This document shows, piece by piece, positions 45,701 to 64,000 of a stretch of DNA of 64,000 nt. The stretch is taken from NCBI GenBank assembly GCA_036925085.1, contig JAUPFP010000113.1, positions 218,501-282,500 of the forward strand, in the 5' to 3' direction. The notes under the pieces are model-generated. The model was not told the origin of the DNA. It ran no database searches and saw nothing but the letters and a program-made list of their open reading frames with translations. Within the stretch, counting starts at the first letter, position 1. The number at the start of each line of letters is the position of its first letter. The position numbers and the translations under genes are program-made. The stretch is from Brachycybe producta (lineage: Eukaryota > Arthropoda > Diplopoda > Playtdesmida > Andrognathidae).

Positions 45701-48700
45701 AGAGGGTGCATTTTGTGGGTGCAAAGGGGCACAATGTTCTAAGCAACAAAGGGGTGGCTTTGGTACAACTAAACCTAGCTATGCCACTGGGTTTTGTACA
45801 CCACTGGCATGCAAATAACGCCAATTGACTTATGTTTAGACTGCAGATAAGAACAAATGTCCCTTTAGGGCAAATGTCCCTTTATGGCAAATGTCTCTTT
45901 ATGGCAAATGGTTTCAGGGCAAATGTCTATTTAGGGCAAATGGTTTTAGGGCAAATGTCCCTTTAGGGCAAATGGTTTTAGGGCAAATGTCCCTTTATGG
46001 CAAATGGTTTTAGCGCAAATGTCTATTTAGGGCAAATGGTTTTAGGGCAAATGTCCCTTTATGGCAAATGGTTTTAGCGCAAATGTCTATTTAGGGCAAA
46101 TGGTTTTAGGGCAAATGTCCCTTTATGGCAAATGGTTTTAGCGCAAATGTCTATTTAGGGCAATTAGTTTTAGGGCAAATGTCCCTTTATGGCAATTAGT
46201 TTTAGGGCAAAATGTCCCTTTATGGCAAATGGTTTTAGGGCAAAATGTCCCTTTATGGCAAATGGTTTTAGGGCAAAATGTCCCTTTATGGCAAATGTTT
46301 TTAGGGCAAATGTCCCTTTAGGGCAAATGGTTTTAGGGTAAAATGTCTTTAAGGCTAGTAGCTCTAGGCCAACTGTCTATAGGGCAAATGTCACACACAC
46401 CCTAATTGCCATTGCTATAATTCGATGTATTGTGGATTTTTTATTGAGAAATTTTATTGGTAAGATAAGATTCATTTTATAACAAAATGTTTATATCTTT
46501 ATGCAATTTAGGCTTTGAAGATGCATGGTCACCACCTATGATTGAAATGTTAGCCATGTTGTTTTATTGCTATTATAGTATTTTGTTGGTTTTTTCTTTA
46601 ATTTTTAGTGAAATTCACCTCAAAATAATGTCTTTGTTAATTCTTTTTTTAGTATCTAAGATTTTACGACTATTTTAAAAAAAGAAAAATTAATTAAAAT
46701 TCATTTACTGTTTGATCAATTTAAATTTAACACCACCCTAATACATATGAATTCTCTTCAATTCGCTTCTTCAAAAGCGCTTACAATGTGAATTGCATTC
46801 CTTACCTCAACAGCTTCCGCTTTTATAAAAACAGCTCTACCTTCTGCACCAATCCATAAAGAAACAACTTGATGATCGAGGAATTGATTAAAATAAGCAC
46901 GCAGCTTATTAAAAAATTCTAAATAAAAACACACAAAAAGAGAAACAAACTTGTTTTTTGAATTGTCAAACAAATGTCATTATTATGGGGCATCAAATGG
47001 GTCATAGACCGTCATACACAAATAGTGGCGGATTAAACCCTGTTGAGCCCCTCCCCCCCCCCCCCCCCGCGGGCAGTCGAAATCTCGGGGTCCAACAAAA
47101 CTTTAAACATTCATTGTTCTCAATTTTGTTTTTGTCATCATTTGTTTCTACTTTCTGGAAACAATTTCAGAACGTTTGATTGTAATTTTTTTTTTTTCAA
47201 TATCAAATTAATATAATTTTGATCCAGCCCCTAAAAGTCGTGGGTCTCATAGGCCGATGCCTACTCTGCCTAATTGGTAATCCGGCACTGTACATAAATA
47301 TTATTATTGGGCACATATATAGAATTTTGTGTACACTAGCATATTGTGGACCTTTGTGGTATATACACTTTGCTGTGCATATTTTTATGCATATTTATCA
47401 AACTTGTAGTAAAAGTGATGCATTGTTTTGGGTGTTTGGGGACGCAGTCCCCTCTTGGATTTGTCCTCCTCCTCAAAAAAATTATCACTTTTACCACAAG
47501 TTTGGTAAATAAAGCCTAATTACCGAATTTATCATATTTAAAATAATATGTATATGTGTACAAAGAATGTACAGTATATATGTCACATCTATTTGATGGA
47601 CCGTGTAATTGTCCATTACACGAATTGTATGTTCATTTCGCGAAAAATTCTTGTCTATAATTTGAATACAATGGCATAGTTTGGCACATCGCAGGGCTGA
47701 GTTAAGTTTGAAATTGTTTGGAAAAATGACACGTGGTGATTGTCCTAAACTGCAGTCCAGTGATATTCATAAAGCCACTATACATGGGTAGGGCTGACCA
47801 CTCAAGAAAATTAGGGAGATTTTTGCTAGGACAGATTCATATTATTGGTCTTCCCCCCCCCCTTCTAGAGTTATAAGACAATGCAACTCTCTTTCTTAGG
47901 CAGTGGTGAATGGGGGATAATTTTGTTTTGTGGGATTGACATTTGTATATTCATTTTGTTTTTATATATATGTACTTGACAATGCTTAATGCTGCATCCG
48001 GACTTTTATGTCCCTCTGCGATAGGCCTATTTGGCTGCTAGCAGAGTACTAATTGTAATTGCATGTAATACAAATTTAAATTTTGTTTTTGAGCACAAAA
48101 CACCAAATACGCGCAAAATTAGAATTTACATGCGGTATATTTTATTAGTATTTTAAATTTATAACAATGAGCACCAGTAAACTTAAATTGGCAAGAGGCC
48201 GGTATAATTCTAAAATTATACCGAAACTAGAAAGGTTTTTTTTTAGAGACTATAAGGGTTGCTCGATCACTAAAAGAGTTATTTTCACGTTGATATATTT
48301 AAAAATAAACTTTTTATAGACAAAAATTTAAACACACCGTTTGCTAAACGTCATCCGCTTAAAAGTTGGATTATTTTCAAACTTATAATCATTACATAAA
48401 AAGTTTATTATTTTGAAAAATATCAACATGAAAATACACGTAAGTCATTGAGTGAGCTACCCTTCTAGTTTTTAAACCCCATTCAATTTTTCTTAATTTT
48501 ACATCTGAAAAAAAGAAAAAAAAAAAAACGAACAAACAGAACCTTACATTTTTTATAAAAGTTTTTACCAAAATCTAAAATAATAAAATATTCATAACCT
48601 TCTCGTGGTGCAAACACATCCAAAGCATTTCCTAAAATGAAATATAATTTTCCAGATTTTTTTCCAGGTAATTTTTCGAAAATTGCAATAAATTTTCTCC

Positions 48701-48782
48701 TTTCAGGTATCCATTGAATTAACCGAAATAAAAAATAAATGAAAACAAATCCGAAAACAGTTGACCAAAGTTGAAAATTCAT
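33774..48782 (-). CDS. CYP4: Gene B: complete CYP4-family cytochrome P450, 12 exons, 515 aa
   Basis: Complete gene. Exons in coding order: 48599-48782, 46806-46918, 45139-45224, 44853-45046, 41708-41777, 39605-39734, 39338-39529, 37962-38064, 36992-37059, 36193-36259, 35917-36096, 33774-33934. They sum to 1548 nt, exactly 515 codons plus TAA, the usual CYP4 length. Residues about 5-25 form the membrane anchor. W133 and R137 give helix C Wxxx[14 protein letters not shown] at about 316-328 is the CYP4 signature with the oxygen-activating threonines. ESMR at 381-384 is Exx[11 protein letters not shown] at 454-463 is the heme loop with Cys461 as the iron ligand; many family members have Pro where Ala precedes Arg. 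A second in-frame ATG lies one codon upstream at 48785; the inner one is preferred because gene A has only that one. No frameshift or stop is seen. Intron 9 starts with GC. The substrate cannot be told from sequence. Confidence 0.96.
34066..34614 (+). mobile_element. Solo LTR of a related family in gene B intron 11
   Basis: Starts TGTAACACCCTGTAATTCG, close to the TGTGACACCCTGTATTTCG of the 9.4 kb element, but otherwise diverged. TATAAAA at 34248-34254 follows an inverted repeat (34206-34215 with 34237-34246). A GAATAAA poly(A) signal follows near 34396. A second inverted repeat lies at 34510-34517 and 34540-34547. The right end at 34614 is proposed from a TGCA terminus and a 4-bp duplication GAAG on both sides, and is less certain than the left end. 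The length (549 bp) is close to the 560-bp LTR. Confidence 0.65.
34866..34991. mobile_element. Fold-back MITE, 126 bp
   Basis: Arms of about 45 bp (GCCATGTTAATTATGCCATG...CTCTAATAAT) with a 35-nt centre. In gene B intron 11. Confidence 0.75.
35183..35806. mobile_element. hAT-type element with nested MITE, gene B intron 11
   Basis: Ends CAAGGGCGTAGC / GCTACGTCACTG with duplication ATGCTTGT / ATGCTTAT (7 of 8). Same family as 161-430. Contains the TAGTACAC MITE 35291-35603 and a perfect 26-bp palindrome at 35686-35711. Confidence 0.75.
35291..35603. mobile_element. TAGTACAC MITE, copy 1
   Basis: CCTAGTACACACC...GTGTGTACAAGG; interior TTTAAATGCATTTAAATAAT and GGATTCCGTATAATTCACC. Copies at 39839-40144 and 61446-61758. 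Confidence 0.75.
36470..36963. mobile_element. AAGGTGGC-family element, gene B intron 9
   Basis: Paralogous to 2150-2576. Ends AATATCTATTCAGCCACCTTA. Confidence 0.6.
36990..36991 (-). other. GC splice donor of gene B intron 9
   Basis: Minus strand reads ATCAAG then GCAAGT, a classic GC-AG donor (consensus apart from the C). The acceptor is TTTAAG before GAATCAATG in exon 10. Same position as in genes A and C. Confidence 0.88.
37199..37866. mobile_element. AAGGTGGC-family element, gene B intron 8
   Basis: Paralogous to 3228-4874 but without the two nested insertions, so the original TTAA site is intact near 37690. Confidence 0.65.
38336..38721 (+). mobile_element. Helitron-like element lacking the MULE-like palindrome
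   Basis: TCCCAGGTCTGTG start after A; CGTCATTTATGACG hairpin and CACTAG before T at the end. The middle is a (GGGGGAGAGAGA)-rich purine tract. Confidence 0.75.
38846..39312. repeat. Composite of two repeat families in gene B intron 7
   Basis: 38846-38985 belongs to the TATATTGGCCTAG family (also about 59090-59240 and 60220-61175). 38985-39312 is a partial copy of the fold-back GGGCTCGGATTTTTATGC family. Confidence 0.5.
39839..40144. mobile_element. TAGTACAC MITE, copy 2
   Basis: CCTAGTACACACCTGATAG...GCATGTGTGTACATG; gene B intron 5. Confidence 0.75.
40479..41298. mobile_element. 820-bp palindromic element, gene B intron 5
   Basis: The left half (AGGCCTTGCTAGAGCT, CACTCAGAAATGATAG) is repeated inverted on the right (CTATCATTTCTGAGTG, GAGCTCTAGCAAGGCC). 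Inner palindromes lie at 40755-40880 and 41036-41078. Gene A has the uninterrupted site near 9190-9200, so this is a private insertion of B. No transposase. Confidence 0.65.
41971..42359 (-). mobile_element. Helitron-like element, head-to-head pair, left member
   Basis: Minus-strand TCCCAGGTCTGTG at 42359 and CTAG at 41974-41971 with the hairpin inside. Lacks the MULE-like palindrome. Its head faces the next copy across 16 bp of AT. Confidence 0.75.
42376..42894 (+). mobile_element. Helitron-like element, head-to-head pair, right member (complete type)
   Basis: Starts TCCCAGGTCTGTG after A and ends CACTAG before T. Contains TCAATTATATGTTGCAC, a purine tract, GCATGTGCACACC, the CATTTTCTCTTTC block and the MULE-like palindrome (about 42713-42854). 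Ends with the CGTCATTTATGATG hairpin. Confidence 0.78.
43357..44064 (-). mobile_element. Cluster of Helitron-like pieces
   Basis: Three minus-strand pieces: a 3'-end fragment at 43357-43412, a 5'-end fragment at about 43566-43695, and a longer copy at 43710-44064 beginning with CTAG and the hairpin. The 5' end of the last reads AGCCAGGTCTGTG, a subfamily variant. Confidence 0.6.
44131..44294 (-). mobile_element. Helitron-like 3' end with MULE-like palindrome
   Basis: CTAG at 44131, hairpin, then the palindromic unit. Homology to the family stops at 44294, where the CpG-rich patch begins. Confidence 0.65.
44295..44820. other. CpG-rich patch of unknown origin next to gene B exon 4
   Basis: Much richer in CpG than the surrounding intron (GACGCGCAACG, GCGCGCCAC, AACGCGCGAAACGG). 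Contains TATAAAAT at 44424. The last 60 bp (GCACTGCGCGCCATAATGGG...GGCGCTGTT) match 11466-11505 at the same distance from gene A exon 4. The frames in it show no domain. It could be an LTR-like or promoter-like fossil; not resolved. Confidence 0.45.
45326..45406. mobile_element. AAGGTGGC-family left end, gene B intron 2
   Basis: TTAAGGTGGCTTTATAAG...TCCAGGTGGCACGCC, paralogous to 12494 in gene A. Cut off by the satellite-arm element. Confidence 0.55.
45407..46402. mobile_element. Fold-back element with satellite arms, copy 2 (gene B intron 2)
   Basis: Outer ends GGGGTGTTTGACATTTGCCC / GGGCAAATGTCACACACACC. The left arm has few units (45415-45595). The right arm (45851-46390) has about 17 GCAAATGGTTTTAGGGCAAA-type units. 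The centre carries a 135-bp hAT insertion (45655-45789). Confidence 0.8.
45655..45789. mobile_element. Short hAT-type element inside the satellite-arm element
   Basis: CAGAGGCATAGCTAG / CTAGCTATGCCACTG; flanks GGTTCTGC and GGTTTTGT (6 of 8). Related to 161-430. Confidence 0.7.
47023..47290. mobile_element. hAT-type element, gene B intron 1
   Basis: TAGTGGCGGATTAAAC / GGTAATCCGGCACTG; duplication TACACAAA / TACATAAA (7 of 8). Contains a C15 run. Confidence 0.7.
47291..48224. other. Gene B intron 1 remainder, unassigned
   Basis: No gene seen. AACTTGTAGTAAAAGTGATG (47400) and its inverse ATCACTTTTACCACAAGTTT (47484) form a 90-bp fold-back. The rest is AT-rich unique-looking DNA. Confidence 0.35.
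48225..48485. mobile_element. Fold-back MITE with ACTAGAAGGGTAGC-type arms
   Basis: Same family as 26828-27040; ends in GAGCTACCCTTCTAGTTTTT 110 bp from gene B exon 1. Confidence 0.6.
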
Positions 48783-48785
48783 CAT

Positions 48786-48868
48786 GGTTGTTTCTGTAGA
48801 AACGTTTGTTATTTTGTTTGAACAACTTTGCAAAAAAAAACTTTTTCGAACAACAATGAGTAGTATTT
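48786..48868 (-). promoter_or_regulatory. Conserved 5' flank of gene B (candidate 5' UTR/core promoter)
   Basis: Counterpart of the block above gene A: ACTCATTGTTGTTCG, T-rich run, TTGCAAAGTTGTTC, then the ATG. A MULE-type MITE begins 15 nt farther upstream (48884-49037). Confidence 0.4.
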
Positions 48869-48883
48869 GTACTCTGTCTGACT

Positions 48884-49037
48884 AGAAGCAGTTGGGCGCA
48901 GCCAGAAAACTTCGTTCTGATTGGTTATTTAAGTTTGTTACGCGTTTGATTCTGTTTGTTATGGGTTTTTTATTGGTCTGATGCTCATAAAAGGGCGGAG
49001 CTAACAGAATTTCTTTTGGCTGCGCCCAACTGCCTGT
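48884..49037. mobile_element. MULE-type MITE between the gene B promoter blocks
   Basis: AGAAGCAGTTGGGCGCAGCC...AACTGCCTGT, with the TTATGA...GGGCGGAGC core. Its arms differ in sequence from the other copies. Confidence 0.65.
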
Positions 49038-49185
49038 GTATGACCCTGTCTGAGACCAGGTTATCAATAACAATTATTACTATCTTGGAGCAAAATGTAA
49101 ATCCAAAATAATTTTCAAGGATTTTTTGAAGAATTTTTTTTTGTAAAGGCCAAAATTCAATAAAAATAAAACTGCTTAAAACTTT
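49038..49185 (-). promoter_or_regulatory. Conserved upstream block of gene B
   Basis: Matches 30207-30350 above gene A. Separated from the gene B proximal flank by a 154-bp MULE-type MITE, so both paralogs carry different insertions between the same two blocks. Confidence 0.4.
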
Positions 49186-49476
49186 CAACTTCAGTCTTAA
49201 ACCTTAAAAAAAAAAACAGGTTTTTTCTCTTCCCTATTTATGTTTGAAGTCTTTTGTTTCGAGGGTTCAAGTTGATTTTCACCTGCTAAAATTGCTTAAC
49301 GTTTTTTTTCTTTTTTTCTTGAATTTAAACCTAAAAATATTTTAATAAGGATATCAATGTGTTCGATCGATACATACTAATTAATTAGCTACATACTAGT
49401 TAATAATTCAATTAAATACAGAAATTAAATATTAAGAAATTGACTAATTATATGCTCGGGTTCACTATAAACACAG

Positions 49477-49673
49477 CTAGGCAGTTCTGCACAGCACTAA
49501 CTTTTCGTTTGCCACGCCCTTTTATGAGCTTCATATCAATATCTAATTGGTTAGTTACTTGGTCTGATGTCACATGCCCCGCCCGTTTCAATTTTTTAAT
49601 TGGTTGATATTTTGTCTGACGTTCATAAAAGGGCGGGGCAAACGAAAAGTTAGTGCCGGACACACTTGCCTGT
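49477..49673. mobile_element. MULE-type MITE, CAAACGAAAAG arm subfamily
   Basis: AGGCAGTTCTGCACAGCACT...CACACTTGCCTGT; core TTTTATGA...GGGCGGGGC. Same arm type as 58179-58376. Confidence 0.7.
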
Positions 49674-49779
49674 CTATTAACCATATACTTAAGTGAGAAG
49701 GCAAATAGCAATAGACCTACTTAATGTCATAATGACATCAAATTGCTTCAAATGAATGAACTGAGAATGTCAAATTAGT

Positions 49780-50325
49780 ATGGCCCGGATTTTTATGCGA
49801 TATCAAGCAAATGTTTCTCAAGCTGTCCACCAAGGGCCAATTGTGAAGTAAAAATCCTATTTATAGATCAACCAACAATTGCTTTTTTAAAATTAAAAAT
49901 ACTGGTTAGATGCTAGAAAACTGGATTATAAGTTATAACTGATAGTTAGCAAACATTTAGCCTCTAACCAGACATTCTGATTAGTAGGGCTCGGATTTTT
50001 ATGCAATATCAAGCAAATGTTTCTCCATTTGTGGCCCAAATGTCATGCAATTGTGAAGAAGTCATCATCATTTAGAGCAATTACAATTATTGTTTTTCTT
50101 ATCAAAAAGGCTGGTTAGAGGCTAGAAGTCTGATTACTATTAGTTGTCAACTACAGTTCTAGCCTCTAACGAGTGTGTGTTTGCATAAAAAAAATTGTTG
50201 GTTGATCTAAACGGGATTGTTACTTCACAATTGGGCCACAGATTGAGAAACAATTGCTTGATATTGCATAAAAATCCGAGCCCTACTGATTAGAAAAAAA
50301 AAGTATTATTGCAGTAGCTCTAATT

Positions 50326-50361
<36 letters not shown>

Positions 50362-50455
50362 ACAGTGAATACTTGACAATTGGCACTTGGGCCACAAATT
50401 GAGAAACAGTTTTTTTTTATATATATACATTAGCATAAAAATCCTAGCCCTGTAA
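49780..50455. repeat. Two to three overlapping fold-back GGGCTCGGATTTTTATGC elements
   Basis: A complete palindromic copy spans about 49986-50289. Partial copies flank it on both sides. A (GAT)10 microsatellite lies at 50329-50358. Confidence 0.6.
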
Positions 50456-50459
50456 TCAT

Positions 50460-51640
50460 TGTAGTTAGCTACCTCTCGTTATATCACTTTTTTTCTTAGC
50501 TTTTCTTTTCTTTTAAAGTTATAGTTAATTACAAAGCATAAGTTTTTTTTTTTTGTTTTAGATGCGGAAGACAATTAGACAATTATGGGGATAAATGGCT
50601 GACATAATTATCAAACTATATTGACCTAAAATAAATCAATGTCATCAATGATTGTAATTTGATAAGACCTATTTGAACTTTTTTTTTGTTTGGATTTTAT
50701 TTTTTATACATTCTTGGGACGTCGTTTTCGTGGCAGGTTTCATCATAAGTAATTACAAAGTATTAAAAAAAAAAAAAAAAATGAATTTAATTAAATTAAA
50801 TTAATTGCTTTTAGGTCGGGTACACACGATCAATGTCCATTTTTTTAATTTCTTCTTTTTTTTTTATTAAGTTTTAGGAACGATTCACACGTCACACACC
50901 CGACATTTCATGATCGCCTGTAAATTTTTGCCTGGGGTGCAAGACTCCGTGCCCTCCCTCCCTCTGCCCCGTGTGTGAACCAGTTTTAGAAAGGTGGAAA
51001 GATATCCTTCGGAGTACGATCGCTTGGAATGTGTCACCAAGAGACCTTTGCGCCGCCTTTTCTTATAATAATGATCATTATGATTATTATGGATATTATT
51101 ATTATATTAATAATAATTATGAATGAAACTGTAATTTGAGCAGCTGAATTGCTAGAAAAAAATCAAATAAATTGATATAATGTTACAATTTGACAATTTG
51201 TTTTTTATAAATGTAACATTATATCAGTTTTTTTTTAACAATTCAAAACAAATAAAATGCAACTTTGTTTATTAGACATTATTACATACAAATGTTCAAT
51301 ATAAAACAGTATTATCAGGCTGACTGACATTTATATTTATAATATTTGAGATTTATAAAAAAAAAATAATAAAAAAAAATCAATTTACATCATTTAAAAC
51401 GGCTTAATTTAAATCCGATTTTTTTTGGGGGGGGGGGGGGGATTTAACCCGAATTTTAATTTATTAAAAAAATGTCCTGCATTTTAACAACAGAAAAAAT
51501 GACAGCAATAATAAAGTTACGTTATACTCCCTTAAATTTATTTGAAAATTAAAAGTATGTCAATTTCAGTTAAAAAAAATTCCCAAAAATTAAAACATCA
51601 TAAATTATGACGTAATTTTTATTAAAAAAAATAGGAAGGA
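50460..51640. other. Intergenic C-B stretch, unassigned
   Basis: AT-rich, with mononucleotide runs (A at 50765, G at 51427). CGGGTACACACGATC near 50817 and CACACACCCGACATTTC near 50894 look like an inverted pair of a decayed MITE. No gene seen. Confidence 0.35.
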
Positions 51641-51644
51641 AATA

Positions 51645-51940
51645 TTTTTAATGAAATATCAAGCAAGTGTTTCTCAATCTGTGGATCAAGAGTCAATTGT
51701 GAAGCAACAATCTCATTTAGATCACCAACAATTGTTTTTTTTTAATTAAAAACACTCGTTAGAGGCTAGAACTCTAGCTGACAACTGATACTTAAGGAGA
51801 CATGTAGCCTCTAACGAGCCTTTTTGATTATTAAAAGCATAATTATTGCAGTTGCTCTAATGATGGTGATTATTTCACAATTGGCACTTGAGCTATAAAT
51901 TGAGAAACACTTGATATTGCATTAAAAATCCGAGCCCTAA
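51645..51940. mobile_element. Fold-back GGGCTCGGATTTTTATGC-family MITE
   Basis: ATATCAAGCAAGTGTTTCTC at the left pairs with GAGAAACACTTGATATTGC at the right. It lies 70 bp 3' of the gene C stop. Confidence 0.65.
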
Positions 51941-52009
51941 TAATAACAAATAATACTAATATAAACTTTATAAAAAAAAAAGTTAATTTAAACAGGAGAT
52001 TGGATGATT

Positions 52010-62995
<10,986 letters not shown>

Positions 62996-63059
62996 CTAAA
63001 AATAAATTACAAAAAAAAATTTAGTTTTCAATTTTTTTTTAAGTGCAAAATGAAGAAAA

Positions 63060-64000
63060 ACTGGAATCCGTTTTAGAAACTAGAAGGGTATCTCTATCAT
63101 TAGAGTAATTTCATACTGATATTGTAGCTTTGAAAATAAACTTTTTGGTGTAAGTTTGAAAATGACACAAAAATTTTGTCTATAAAAATTTTATATCGAA
63201 ATGTCAACATGAAAATACCCTTAATGTGGATGAATGGATATTTATTTTGCTTTTTTACCACCGAACGGTGCCACTGCAGTGGCTAAATTCTATGCTCAAT
63301 AAACATTTTTGTAAAATTTGGATACAAAAACGTCAAGCGAACGTTTTTTTTTAGAAACAACATTACGAAAAAAAAAAAATTCAAATTGTTGTCAAAACTA
63401 AAAGGGTAAAAGATTATGCTAAAAGTTTTTTCATGACAATATCTTAAAAAATAAAAATTTTATAGCAGTTTGAAAATTGTACCGTTTATTAGATTTTTGT
63501 GTTACTAAATTTTTTTTCATATTGAAAAAAACAACAACTTAAGTTTTTATTATTTGAAAAGCATGCGTTTTCTCTGCAGCGCACCCTGTATTATATTAAG
63601 ATAATGTATTAAAAATATATAATATACTGCGAACGAACGCTAGTCTTCGACGGGTTTATGCACTTACACTGCATAATATCTCAGATTGGGAACATTTCAC
63701 AATATACATTTCGAGTAAATACTTCACTAAGAGCCTAGATATAGCATTTATTTCAAAATTTCTCCGAATGTAGGCGCTGCGATCGTTGTTGATTGAAAAA
63801 CGGCTTTTTAACGTTTTTTCTCCCGGTTTGAAGTCACATAATAATTAATATAAAAATAATTGCACGTGTTGAGCTTATAAAAAGAAAACGTTGTGAAGCC
63901 AATAGATTAATGCACGTGCTAATTTTTGTGTGATTGTTCTAAGTCGTTTTTAATGGGAGTTCTTCAAATGTTTGTGGGACGGTTTTTTGCTCCTATGGGA
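63060..64000. mobile_element. Nested elements in gene C intron 1, cut by window end
   Basis: 63060-63225 is one arm of the ACTAGAAGGGTA family. From about 63228 an AAGGTGGC-family body follows (GAACGGTGCCACTGCAGTGG). At 63729 a second copy of the TTAA-type element (TAAGAGCCTAGAT) begins and runs out of the window. Confidence 0.55.

Noticed and set aside
48785-48785. Using the outer ATG as the gene B start
   Set aside because: It adds one Met only, and gene A has no equivalent. The inner ATG aligned with gene A is kept, though both are possible.

Overview
The window is AT-rich animal nuclear DNA, probably from an arthropod. That is an inference from the CYP4 protein style, the long repeat-filled introns and the transposon mix; no species marker is present. 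The only host genes I can support are three cytochrome P450 genes of family CYP4, all on the minus strand and arranged head to tail. They share one 12-exon structure with identical splice phases. Gene A (524-28493) loses its last two exons off the left edge. Gene B (33774-48782) is complete and encodes 515 residues. Gene C (52010-62995) lacks exon 1, which lies beyond the right edge. A and B also share intron sequence and old transposon insertions, so they are the younger duplicate pair. All three genes keep a rare GC donor site at the start of intron 9.

Layout from left to right: gene A fills 0.5-28.5 kb because its introns are packed with mobile DNA, including a 9.4 kb LTR element in the 14.9 kb intron 2. 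A 5.3 kb intergenic stretch (28.5-33.8 kb) holds nested hAT, MULE-type and SINE-like pieces. Gene B covers 33.8-48.8 kb, a 3.2 kb intergenic stretch follows, and gene C covers 52.0-63.0 kb. Almost everything outside the exons is recognisable repeat: hAT-type elements with 8-bp target duplications, fold-back MULE-type MITEs with 9-bp duplications, Helitron-like composites, TTAA-type elements, fold-back elements with satellite arms, two mariner transposase fossils and many minisatellites.

The LTR element (12996-22425) is the most unusual object. Its LTRs look identical by eye, and it is much richer in GC than its surroundings. It has one 2036-codon frame with Gag, a CCHC knuckle and an aspartic protease, but no reverse transcriptase, RNase H or integrase. 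A proline-rich protein of unknown function occupies the 3' third. A short palindrome of the form GCGGTNACCGC recurs about 17 times through its leader and coding region, and CACGTG recurs 15 times. Three distinct LTRs in the window (this one and two solo LTRs) each carry an inverted repeat ending 0-1 nt before the TATA box.

Comparing A with B gives a relative chronology. Insertions present in both predate the duplication. Several others have a matching empty site in the sister gene and are younger.
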